This document shows, one piece after another, positions 9,499 to 19,538 of a stretch of 64,000 bases of DNA. The DNA comes from Flabesymbios commensalis. Taxonomy: Eukaryota; Annelida; Polychaeta; Terebellida; Flabelligeridae. The position numbers were made by a program, and so were the translations under genes. The notes under the pieces are model-generated. The model made no database searches. It was given only the letters and a program-made list of their open reading frames with translations, and was not told where the DNA came from. The stretch covers positions 55,099,245 to 55,163,244 of the forward strand of contig OZ024902.1 of the NCBI GenBank assembly GCA_964017125.1, given 5' to 3'. Positions within the stretch are counted from its first letter, which is position 1. The number at the start of each line of letters is the position of its first letter.

Positions 9499-12400
9499 CT
9501 ATTGGTTATCAGATTTGCTAGCTTTCCTGACAGTACATAGCCACTTGATGATACGAGCATTGCGTTCCACAACAGACGTTTGGCTTGTCCTTTGTCCAGC
9601 CAGTTCTGACGAACTGAGGCCTGGTGGTGCAGAATGGGACTCATTGCTGCATAAGCTACGACTACAAAACGAATCTATTGTGCTGACACTATCCATAGCA
9701 CTGAGATTGTTGCTGCTTTTCCCTTCAAATAATATACCATGTTCCAGTCCCATTTCATCAAAAAACATTCTCAAATCAGTACTACCGCTATGGTGAGATA
9801 AGTCAGATTGATTACTGTTGCTAGAAATCTTGTAATGAATATCACAGCAGTGTGTCGGGAATGATTTATGATGCTGTTTGTGTGGTGTGGTCATTAGTGA
9901 TGAATTCTGCTGACAGTGATCATCATTCATTTTTGTACACCTTTTCTTGTAGGCGGATTTGTGACACATGACTGTGTCATCCGTGTCTACCTGGTGTTTC
10001 AATGGTGTTTCATTGGGCTTATGTCTCTTGACATTCAAATGGCTCATATTAAACTGAAGGTACTCCAAATCATCACTACTGACAACATCTTTATCATCGA
10101 AACAATGGGTTGACTTTGAGGTCTTATTTTGAGGTACACCATCGCCATCTACAATGTCACATGGATGATTTAATGTTTTTTTCTCTAAAATCATTTGTTC
10201 ACTCATTTTCTCCGAGTCATCTTGATGTTCAGTGGTGCTGAAATAATGAAAAAAGAACACTTTTTTTTAACATCAGTAGACATACGGACAGACAAAAGGT
10301 GGCAGAGGAATCTGAGCAAAAACAATACGAATCCCTGCAATAGGATGGATACTCAACCCAATTTCCTGATTCAAATAACAAAAAATTGTTTTATCTATCA
10401 AATTGAATGATTTGATTATCTGAGTATCAGCGACAAACTCATCAATTTCAGTGACATTTTATTCAGTCTTAACATTTTCCCCTACAGAGCAGGGATCGAC
10501 TTAAGGCGTCAGATTCTGACGTCTAAAGTCGATCTCCGCACTGTAAGAGTAAAAATATTTCTAATAGCCGTAGACCCATCTTTTGAAACTAACATGCTAA
10601 CAAGCCATTTTAGTTTCCAGGTTTCTGTAACCTGGTGACATCGAAATGAGGTCAAGGTCGCTGAATATTGAAATTGACCTTGAAATTAGGTTTCAAGGTC
10701 ACTGAATGTTAAACTTTACCTTCAGATTAGTATCATGCACATGCAGTAAAAAAATAAAGTTATAACGCTTACAGGCCATTCTTGGTTTCCGTTACCTGGT
10801 GACCTTGAAACTAGGTCAAGGTCACTAAATGTCAAACTTGAATCTTCCGATTAGTGTCATGCATATGTGGTAGAAAAATGAAAGCCCCAAGTCAAGGCGT
10901 TATGAAGTTATCACGCTTATAATCTCTCTACTTCTCCCCCCTCTCACAAGCCACTTTAGTTTCAGTGACCTCGAAGTTAGGTCAAGGTCACTGAATTAAA
11001 CTTGACCTTCTGATTAGTGTCATGCAAATGAGGTAAACAAATGAAGGCCCTAAGTCAATAGATTATGAAGTTATCGAGCGCACAAGCCACTTTGGTTTCT
11101 GTGACATGGTGACCTTTAAATTAGATCAAGATCACTGAATGTCAAACTTTACCTTCAGATAAGTGTCATGCACATGAGGTAACAAAATGAAGGCCCTAAG
11201 GACAAAAAGAGATGGTGATATGCCACATGGCATGTTATAATCCGTGAGCTTTGTTGTAAAATTCGTTCTTTTCCAAGATTGCATTGGAAAGTGTGATGGG
11301 TTTTTGTCGAGAAATGACAACAAACAAAAATGGGCCAGTATTTATGCAGACTTATGGGGTTTTTTTCGCCTGCCCGAGGGGGTATTTTGTAACATATGCA
11401 AATACCAATGAAGCTATATAGGGAAGGAAGTCCCACTCCAGTCCCAGCCGTTAAGCCGACAATTGATCAAACAAAATCGCTTAACGAGCTTGGGATCTTA
11501 TTATGAGATCGCTGCGGTCGCTGTTGGTGATGCCCCCCTGCCCACTCTAGCCACAACAGCTGATCCCACGCTGCCTTCAAGTAAATATTTTGGTATCACC
11601 CCCACAAGTGCGCAACCGTCATTACTACGTCATAAAGAGGGAGAATCCAGACTGAAAAAAATTAGGATAGGGCTGACTAAGTTAGACTATTCCCGTGAAG
11701 TTACTGTATGTAAGTGTTCTCACCAAAATATTGCCTTATGAAGAAGAAATACTATTTTAACCGAGGACCTTGCTGATAAGCTTATATAATAGAAATATAG
11801 CATTTTATTAGTGTTAGAACTTGAAAAATATGTCTGGTATCTAACAGATATTCATCACAGTATCTGGCTGGTACAGGGACTAGCTGGTAGGCTATGGGGG
11901 CTGGCAGTATTCAGTGGGGGAAGTTTAAATCGTCCATTATTGCCCACTAATATTGTGACTTCTATTTCTAGGAATATTCATACTACATATCATGTACATA
12001 TATATATGGACCACTGGTGATAGACCTGTATTATATTACCAAAATTATTATTACAAGGCATCCACAAATATTGAGTATTTCCCATTACAGTAGTCCCTCC
12101 AGATGCGACCCCCTTCAGATGCGACTTCTACTATTAAGAGATTTTTTTTCTGAGCACCAATGTGCTTTACACTGCTAAGCACCCCTTAAATGCGACTTCC
12201 CCTCTCCCACGACATGGGACCTTCAAATCATGGCACTACCTAGCGACCTCCCTCTAAAGATACAACTTTTTGAAATTAGCTGCTCAGCGGCACTGTCAGC
12301 CTGTGTACTGGTAGCTTCAAATCACCTTACCAGTTACGACCTTTTAAAATTAGCTGTTCATAGACTGTGTCACGTCTGCAGATGTCTGCCGGCCCTGTAC

Positions 12401-15400
12401 TGACAAGATACGACTTTTGATGTTTCCACATCGTTGGGACGCATATCAGATTATAGTAGCTGAAAAATGCTTTCCGGTGATATACCTATTTTTACCATAT
12501 CTTAAATACTATTTTTCTGTTAATAATTGAAATGGTTTTAAATATTTATTTACATGCGCTGCAGTTAACATACAGTGCACCCTTGGCGTTACAAGGTGCA
12601 TTACACCACTAATTAGCAGGGGACATCAGCGGTGTCCGTGTGTCTGCTAATTGTGATAAACATCCAGCTTTAACTACCTAACTTAACTATGGTCGCAAGG
12701 ACATGTAATAAATATCACCAGAAAGCTTATTCAATGCTGAAAATAATGATATAAATTAGATAATGATAGCGCATAAACTCGCAAAGTTATTGATTTGAAA
12801 AATAAGGCAGGGTATAGCAGTCTATCATCATTGAGAATAAACGTAAACGGGGTACGCCGCCACGAGACGCCAAGTTGATGCCGCCATTGATGACGATGGC
12901 CCAGCATTAGAACACTGCACCAACGTCTAGCGCCGACCATATTCACAGCCACGTGCATTACAGAGCCTCAGAGTGTATACGGTGAAGATAATATCTGTGC
13001 TAGTGAGTGCGCTGTCCGTATTGTCTGTTTAACTTCAATCTTGGTGAACATAGAAGAGGCCCGCCTCGTCTGGTTGCCACTGAATATTTCAATGAGAATA
13101 CAGTGTACATCCATAACATTTGTTTTTAAATTTTTATTTTGCCCAGAATAGAAAACTATGACTCAGTATTCAGCCTAGTCTTAACTTTTGACGGGTGGAC
13201 ATCAATTGAAAGTAGCTGTCACAGTCAGTGTCACATGTTTTGTACTGTCAAGCATAGCCATAGAAATGTGGAAAAAACACTGCCTCAATGCTTATGAAAA
13301 TACAAGCCACTTCCAGTTCTTCTAAATTATGTGTTACCGTTAGAACGGGCAATTAACACAGGCTGTCAACTGCGCTCATCAGACTGTCACAACGAAAATG
13401 GAGGTGTTTAAAGGGTGCTTTCTTAAACATCAAATTCGGCCCATTATAAGTTTTTTCTAGAGTTTTTTTCACCCTTCTCAGATACGACTACCCCTTTGAT
13501 GCGACTTTGGTTCTCTGGCAGTATGAAAGTCTTATCAGAGGGGGACTACTGTACTTTTCCGTATCATTTATATTATTCATGTGTTAAATACCATTGACCC
13601 CTCTAAACAGTATTAAATTCATGTATAGTATAAAATGTCCGTTGAGTAAGAATGTGTTCATAGCATTTAATGATACATGATTTTTTACCGATTACCATTA
13701 AGAATATATATTATATAATTCTCTGCATTTTCTATGTACCGGTAGGGAAAACTGTAAACATTTTTCACATTTGATGTGTTCTCTCAGTCTGTGGGTATCC
13801 TGCATTATTATGCTTCTGGTTTATAGCCAATTGAATAGGATTTTATGAAAGTTTATTGTTATATTAAGTTATTAAGTTAACCTTTATTAACCAGTGGCGA
13901 GTTTGCTCCACTGCCACGAATTCGGCGCATCCAGAGGGGGGGGGGAGGGGGGAGGGGGGGGGGGAGGGGGGGGGGTGTGTGCTTTATTAAAAGCTTTTCA
14001 TTTGTCAGTGGCCTTTTAGAAATATAGTTTTCTAACAAATTATTTCACATATGATATTTACATCTTTATTATTTAGACCGAAATCTTGCTCAAACTCACG
14101 CTCAGCTCTTTTACAAAACAAACTTTGGGCCGCGAGATCACAGCATGCAGGGGGAGGCGGGAGTAAATTTGTAATGGGTCATAAAAACAATTAGTGGCAG
14201 ACGCTACTGGGATGGGTTCAAAAAAGTCTTTGTTCGCGTCAATCACATCGGGATTCAGTTAAAACGGGAGTAGGACTTCCTTCCCTATAGATTCCTTGCA
14301 AATACTAATAATTATTCAACGACTTTGCACTTGATTTGATTTGTTAGGATTTAATATTAGGCCTACTCAGCTAGGCTGTATATGGTGAAGGGACCATCAG
14401 TATTATGGATGAGAATTACTGTGGAGTTAATACCCAGGTCTTATATAAAATCACAATCCAGAGTGTTGCTGATTCACTTCGGCTGCGAGATGTTACCCAT
14501 GCATGTTGTATCACAGAGTATGTGGAAGCATGATTATTGATTTTAAACAGTGAAATAGTTGACATTTGAAAGTGCAATTAATGTTCAGAACAGTGTTCGC
14601 ATTTATTTTAATTCTTTTTCAAACAAAATTTCATTTGGATTGACAATTAAGAAGGACAAGTAAGATTTAGGGAAAGACTAGTGCAATTTTCAGCCAGTTG
14701 TGGCCTTGACAAGTGGCAGTTTCCTTACCTTGTCAGACCTGTAGATTGACATGCCCTCAAAGCTTAATTCTACTCCTGCTGGTTCACGACTAAATACAAC
14801 TGCACATTCAAATAAATAAATAAACAGCTTTGTGATTAATACAAGATGGTTTAACATTTTTTGGTGTTTACCTTTTCTGAAAAGTTTGCTGACCATCCAA
14901 CAGACTTTCTGTTTTGACAAATTGTTTCTTACTTTGTTCCAATAACTCAACTGCACTGAGGCGATTGCGTCTTTGCAATGCTGAAAATATATTTGATATT
15001 AATTCACAATATGAAATATGTATTTATCTTACATGAGTCGTTTTTTAACATGACAAATGTAAATCTAGGAAGTAGACAAAAGAAAAATTGAATTCTCACT
15101 ACTTCAGCTGCTAGATAATCTTATTACAGCAGTTGGAAAAAACAATTAAAACAATAATTATATACATATAAATACATGTATTTTATGAAGGCTTTAAATG
15201 GTAAATCTACAAAATAACAGTAATTTGTCCTATACATCTACTCAGGGAACATTTTGTTTGAAAATTATTGATTCTAGCGATTTTCTTGTTTAACCCTTAC
15301 AACGCTGAAATATTTTTGCATAAACCATTCTTTCAAATTAAAATCATCATAAATGTCTTAGTTAGCTCTTTCTGCTTTATTTGAATACCAGTCTATGTTA

Positions 15401-15890
15401 TCAATATTTTACTACTTCACTGCGGGGATCGACTTCTGACATCTAAAGTCAGTCCCTGTGCAGAAGTGAAAGGGTTATTCTTCACCACATTTAAAATTCT
15501 TATTATTGATGTATACATATGAATACTCGCTAATCACATTTTAATTTGATTAATAGCAATGGAGCAGAATTGCATAGCTCTTCGCCATGTGATACTGAAC
15601 AAATTATTCTCTGTAACATTGAATATTTACCCGAATCTCTATTCAACATTCGTAACCTCAGATAGTCAGGCCCAAGGTCTCTTAGTTTATTATTGATGTA
15701 TACATATGAATACTCGCTAATCACATTTTAATTTGATTAATAGCAATGGAGCAGAATTGCATAGCTCTTCGCCATGTGATACTGAACAAATTATTCTCTG
15801 TAACATTGAATATTTACCCGAATCTCTATTCAACATTCGTAACCTCAGATAGTCAGGCCCAAGGTCTCTTAGTTTGACTGAATGCGCCAT
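9499..15890 (-). CDS. FAM110: FAM110-family protein, three coding exons
   Basis: Coding exons are 15818-15890, 14872-14980 and 9499-10237, giving 306 residues. Exon 1 opens MAHSVKLRDLGPDYLRLRML and ends after one base of a codon (donor GTAAAT). Exon 2 starts with two bases, encodes RRNRLSAVELLEQSKKQFVK and ends two bases into a codon (donor GTAAAC). Exon 3 supplies the third base after TTTTTTCATTATTTCAG, so the three phases interlock. The N-terminal GPDYLR and RLSAVELLEQ blocks match the FAM110 N-terminal region. The C-terminus has DLRMFFDEMGL (about 216-225) and SVVERNARIIKWL (about 282-294), the FAM110 C-terminal signature. FAM110 proteins are centrosome and microtubule associated in vertebrates, and that role is inferred here. 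The start has an in-frame TGA four codons upstream. An acceptor at 15991-15993 implies a further 5' non-coding exon. AAGATGGCG at the start resembles a YY1 site. Confidence 0.88.
10483..10544. repeat. Short GACGTC palindrome in FAM110 intron 2
   Basis: TACAGAGCAGGGATCGACTT pairs with the inverse end GTCGATCTCCGCACTGTA around GGCGTCAGATTCTGACGTC. It is a reduced copy of the palindrome at 7628-7712. Confidence 0.6.
10600..11210. repeat. ~150-bp tandem repeat carrying AGGTCAAGGTCA
   Basis: Four to five diverged units follow one another in FAM110 intron 2. Each has GTGACCTTGAAATTAGGTC, AAGGTCACTGAATG, then GATTAGTGTCATGCACATGA, GGCCCTAAGTCAA, GTTATGAAGTTATC and CAAGCCA. Sister arrays are at 17996-18520 and a single unit at about 23310-23445. 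AGGTCAAGGTCA holds two nuclear-receptor half sites, and TCAAGGTCA is the extended half-site form. Confidence 0.75.
12088..13551. mobile_element. pogo/Tigger-like DNA transposon, non-autonomous
   Basis: It starts CAGTAGTCCCTCCAGATGCG and ends with the inverse GAGGGGGACTACTG. TA dinucleotides on both sides (12086-12087 and 13552-13553) fit a TA target duplication. The CAG...CTG ends and TA target are typical of pogo/Tigger elements of the Tc1/mariner superfamily. GATGCGAC or GATACGAC recurs at least seven times in the first 330 bases and twice before the right end, like subterminal binding sites. No transposase frame is visible. It lies in FAM110 intron 2. Confidence 0.7.
13935..13978. repeat. 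G-rich run
   Basis: About 40 bases of nearly pure G with a few A. It may form G-quadruplexes and is a likely spot for sequencing or assembly error. Confidence 0.85.
15290..15478. mobile_element. TTAA-family MITE in FAM110 intron 1
   Basis: TTAACCCTTACAACGCTGAA is at the left and GTGAAAGGGTTAT at the right. The body shares AATTAAAATCATCATAAATG and GTTAGCTCTTTCTGC with 7461-7712 and 41932-42180. It holds a shortened GCGGGGATCGACTTC palindrome. Confidence 0.6.
15501..15875. repeat. 187-bp tandem duplication spanning part of FAM110 exon 1
   Basis: Two units, 15501-15687 and 15688-15874, are identical as far as I can compare by eye. Each includes the last ~58 bases of the first coding exon, its GTAAAT donor and ~130 bases of intron. 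Only the distal unit is joined to the ATG. Perfect identity means a very recent event or an assembly artefact. Confidence 0.9.
15631..15688 (-). pseudogene. Partial copy of FAM110 exon 1
   Basis: It encodes KLRDLGPDYLRLRMLNRDS followed by an intact GTAAAT donor. It has no start codon and no acceptor of its own, so it sits as inert sequence in intron 1. If the true donor at 15817 were skipped, translation would run into a stop in the intron before this copy, so an in-frame doubled exon is not expected. Confidence 0.8.
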
Positions 15891-16261
15891 CTTGAATTTT
15901 CAGATACACAAATTTCTGGTCTATGTTGATGCTTGACTGCTGTATTCAAATTTCCGCTGCCCATAATCTATCCAGCGGCTTTGATTTGTCCTGTGAAAAA
16001 AACATAAAAATGTAGATCAAAGAATGTGTTGAAATATAAATTTTCTTCATAGTTGCATTTAGTTACAGTGGAGATCTTTAGACAGTCCCATATTTTTCCC
16101 CAATCACATAATGTATTATCAGATTCAGAAAGAGGACCAACCCGCGATTCGGGACAAATACCACCCTTTTTTCAGTCTCAATTCCCAGATAACTCCCAAT
16201 GGCAAAAAAAAAATATTCACACCTTTACAGTCTAATGGGTGAGACATACTGTATGCATCAG
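15891..16261 (-). other. FAM110 5' UTR piece and upstream sequence
   Basis: 15891-15990 would be 5' UTR of the first coding exon, bounded by TTTTTATGTTTTTTTCACAG at about 15991-16010. The non-coding first exon and promoter must lie further to the right and were not identified. Confidence 0.45.
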
Positions 16262-16602
16262 CTAAAGTACCAGCTGCTGCCTGATTCACTAAAGGGACCA
16301 GCTGTAGCTGGATCCACTGATGGGACAAGCTGTGGCTGCATAGATGTACTAACAGGACCATCTGTGACTGAATCTACTAATAGGACCGGTTGTCGTTGGA
16401 TCCACTAATGGGACCAGCACTGGCAGTGCAGAATCCACTAAGGGACCAGCACTGGCATAATTCACTAAGTGGGCCAGCCCTGGTTGGATCTACTGAAGGG
16501 ACCAACACAAAGGGGACCAGTTGGCTGGATCCACAAGTCTTAAGAGAACCAGAGCTGGCTGGATCCATAAAGGTGGCCAGCGTTGGCTGAATGCACTAAG
16601 CT
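16262..16602. repeat. Degenerate ~28-42-bp minisatellite
   Basis: About ten units built on GGATCCACTAATGGGACCAG followed by CWSTGGCTG. The units vary in length and have drifted. Reading frames across it in several phases are by-products of the repeat. Confidence 0.8.
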
Positions 16603-17202
16603 CAGACTGGATGACGTAGAAGATTGATAAAGGCTGAGCGAAATCATACAATGTTATTTCAACATTTAAACATTTTAATCATTGCAAATTGCAATCACTC
16701 TCCTTATCATATTATGTCCCTTCCTTGAGTCACACCTCCTACGTTGGCTGCGTTCTAAAAAGTGTAGTGTTTTAGCGTCTATGACCGTCTTTCTTTGTTA
16801 AAACAGTTCAAAATAACTATAGAATGCGAACTTAGTGTGAAAGTTTATGTTGCCAAGACAACTAAAGAAGGTGCACATGAGCCCTGGAAATTATGAATTC
16901 TTTCCAGCTCGCTTTTTAATAACTTTTTGGCCTCGCTATTGGCTTTTTATAAGCTGATAAGGGAAAAATGATATAAATATAGATAAAAATACATAAAAAA
17001 ATTTAGGTTCGTTTTTTACACTATTTATAATGTTCGGACCCTAAAAGCAGACGATTGTTAAATTTTAGGAAGTTTTATTAGCACTGTTATAGCAATAGTT
17101 GAGCTAGTGGTCTATAGGAACCACAAGGTTAAACAAAGACGCTTTTGATTTTCCACCAGCTGACAAAAAAATCATTCTGGGTGCAACAATCATTTAATTA
17201 CA
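16603..17202. other. Intergenic, nothing recognised
   Basis: No exon, array or element supported. Confidence 0.45.
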
Positions 17203-17367
17203 CAGGGAATAATTTGTCTGGTGTAGTGGAGCAGTTTGCTACACAATTTTGGGCAAATGCTACACAATAATATGTTGGTGTAGCAATTGTTCGCATGGAG
17301 AATAGTAGTTTAGCACATGCAAGGCTGCTAAACTGCTACACAATTTTTCCGGGACAAATTATCCCTG
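17203..17367. mobile_element. 165-bp MITE with 5-bp target duplication (copy 1)
   Basis: The ends CAGGGAATAATTTGTC and GACAAATTATCCCTG are inverted. TTACA flanks it at 17198-17202 and 17368-17372. Inside, GTTTGCTACACAATTTTG and AAACTGCTACACAATTTTT mirror or repeat each other. The sister copy at 25183-25351 has a different duplicated flank, which supports real transposition. The superfamily is unclear. Confidence 0.8.
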
Positions 17368-17372
17368 TTACA

Positions 17373-17995
17373 CATAATATGTAAGATCTATGTGTGTTTA
17401 ATACAGATAGGCCTTGCGTATAAATAGATACTAAAATAGGAAACAATTAAAACAAGCGATGCAAACATATTTATAGTCATTAGTGAAATACCATAATCAT
17501 AATTCGAGAAGATTATAATTAGCTAGGCCGTTTTTGTCTACTTGACTTGTCATATATGATGGGTCAGATTATCAACTGTATATAGCGCGATTACACCTTT
17601 GCAATTGATTACTACTAAAATGTTTTTTTACACGAGAAAATATAAATTGTATCCAGCTAATTGACTGTAAGTTACATAGGGTATACGTTAACCATGGCTG
17701 ATCGATCTCCCGTTCACAGCTGCCATCACCCTAAACAAACAATACTATCACACTAGGAACAGAATGAAAGAAATCATTTTTACTATCTAAGTTGCTCGTT
17801 ATGACCCCGAGTTTTTATAAAATAAAAAGAGTGACATTTGAACATAGCTATCATATTTGTCAATACTCAGATTCTGCTGTTTTGACAGATATATGTCACT
17901 TCTAAAAACCAAGAAAAAAAATAGCCATTAATTGATAGCAGGACCCTTCAGCCGTAGGCTCTGTTCATAAACAAAAAATTAGAAAAATGAAGTTA
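17373..17995. other. Intergenic, nothing recognised
   Basis: AT-rich; no feature supported. Confidence 0.45.
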
Positions 17996-18520
17996 TCACA
18001 ATTACAAGCCATTTTGGTTCCCATGACCTTGAAATTAGGTCAAGGTCACTGAATGTTGAGCTTGACCTTAAAATTAGTGTCATGTAGCCTATATGAGGTG
18101 AAAATATGAAGGTTCCAAATCAAGAAGTTATTGCGCTTGCAAAGCATTTTGGTTTTTGCAATTAGGTCAAGGTCACTAAATGTAGAGCTTGACCTTCATA
18201 TTAGTGTCATACACATGAGGTAAAAAAATTAAAGGCCCTAAGTGAAGGCGTTATGAATTTATCACGCTTACAAGCCATTTTGGTTTCCGTGAGCTGGTGA
18301 CCTTAAAATTAGGTCAAGGTCACTGAAGGTTAAACTTGACTTTCAGATTAGTGTCATGACATAAATAAAACCAAAGGCCCTAAGTTGAGGCGTTATGAAG
18401 TTATCACGCTTACAAGCCATTTTGGCTTCTAAATGTGAACTCTTGAAGTCAAGATCACTAAAAAAACCGACCTTCAGATTAGTATCATGCACATGAGGTA
18501 GCAAAATGAAGGCTATAATA
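17996..18520. repeat. Second ~150-bp array with AGGTCAAGGTCA
   Basis: About four units of the same repeat as 10600-11210, with GAAATTAGGTCAAGGTCACT, GACCTTCAGATTAGTGTCAT, GAGGTAAAAA and GTTATGAAGTTATCAC. It lies upstream of FAM110. Confidence 0.75.
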
Positions 18521-19538
18521 AAAAAGAACCCTGCAGTTCTGAACATTATTGAGGGTTATTTTTTGCACCAGACTGAAGTTGCTATTAAAGCAATGGGCCA
18601 TGCATGTAAAACTGTAATCAAAACAAATATATATTTTCCGCCAATAACTGCTTTAGATTGCAAAAACTTGCATAAAAATAATTAGATGCACAAGTGCAAG
18701 ATGTTTTCTTTGCTAGTTCACATGATAGCAGTATATACATATTAAAATACTGTGCAAGCACTCCTAACACCCTGTCCCGGATGTAGTGAATTGTCTTAAA
18801 AATAGCGTCATAAATATTATAAAACAATTTTATATGCTGTTTTTTAATAAATCGTGTTATAAGATATTATAATTATCACTGATATTATATTATTCATAGG
18901 ATAACTACAACTGCAATCATCAAACACCAGACTTCATGAAAGTATAACCAGCTACAATACACAGTGCTGCACTGCAGACACATGAGAGACGTTGATACAA
19001 TGCTGGTTCAATTTTGGCCTTAATACCTGCTACAGCGCACATGTTCCCTACACTGGAGTCATAATCTATAAATAGCACACACTTACCGAGCTACATGTAG
19101 CTGATACAACGAAGTATGTGGGAGGGGGTCTTTTGTAGCATTATTTTTACCGAGTAGCCATTTAAAAGGGATTCCGGTGATGTCACTGTGTTTCACAGAA
19201 TAGGCCTAAAGGTAGGCCTACATTTCTAGAGGAACATGCACCATTTAATTGGCGAGGGGGGGGGGGGGGGGGTGGTCTAGTATTTTATAGTAAAACCTTG
19301 TACAGGCTCTTTATGAAACAAACAAGACTACATAAGTCCAGGAGCTCCCGCTCCGAATTAGAATTTGATTTAAGCAATTTTGTGTAGGGTTATTAATGTA
19401 GCCCTAGGCTAGGTCAAAAATCAAGACGCAAGACAACTAGGTCTAAGAAGCTCAGTCTAAGAGTAAGATAAGAACTAGACAGTCTGTCAGAGATTGCAAA
19501 CCTCCATTGAAATTAATGATCCTAATCAGTATCCCAGT
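18521..19538. other. Intergenic with a G run
   Basis: No exon is supported. A G run of about 16 lies at 19257-19272. The minus-strand frame at 18618-18827 has no domain. Confidence 0.45.

Larger units (their letters stand above)
11399..14305. repeat. Inverted repeat pair, ~40-bp arms 2.9 kb apart
   Basis: 11399-11439 contains ATATAGGGAAGGAAGTCC and 14266-14305 contains the inverse GGACTTCCTTCCCTATAG, with further partial matching to both sides (GCAAATAC / GTATTTGC). They may be the ends of an element into which the 12088-13551 transposon inserted. No target duplication was identified, so this is tentative. Confidence 0.4.

Noticed and set aside
15530-15724. 64-codon minus-strand frame containing GPDYLRLRML
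   Set aside because: It is the partial duplicate of FAM110 exon 1 read together with intron sequence, not a separate gene.
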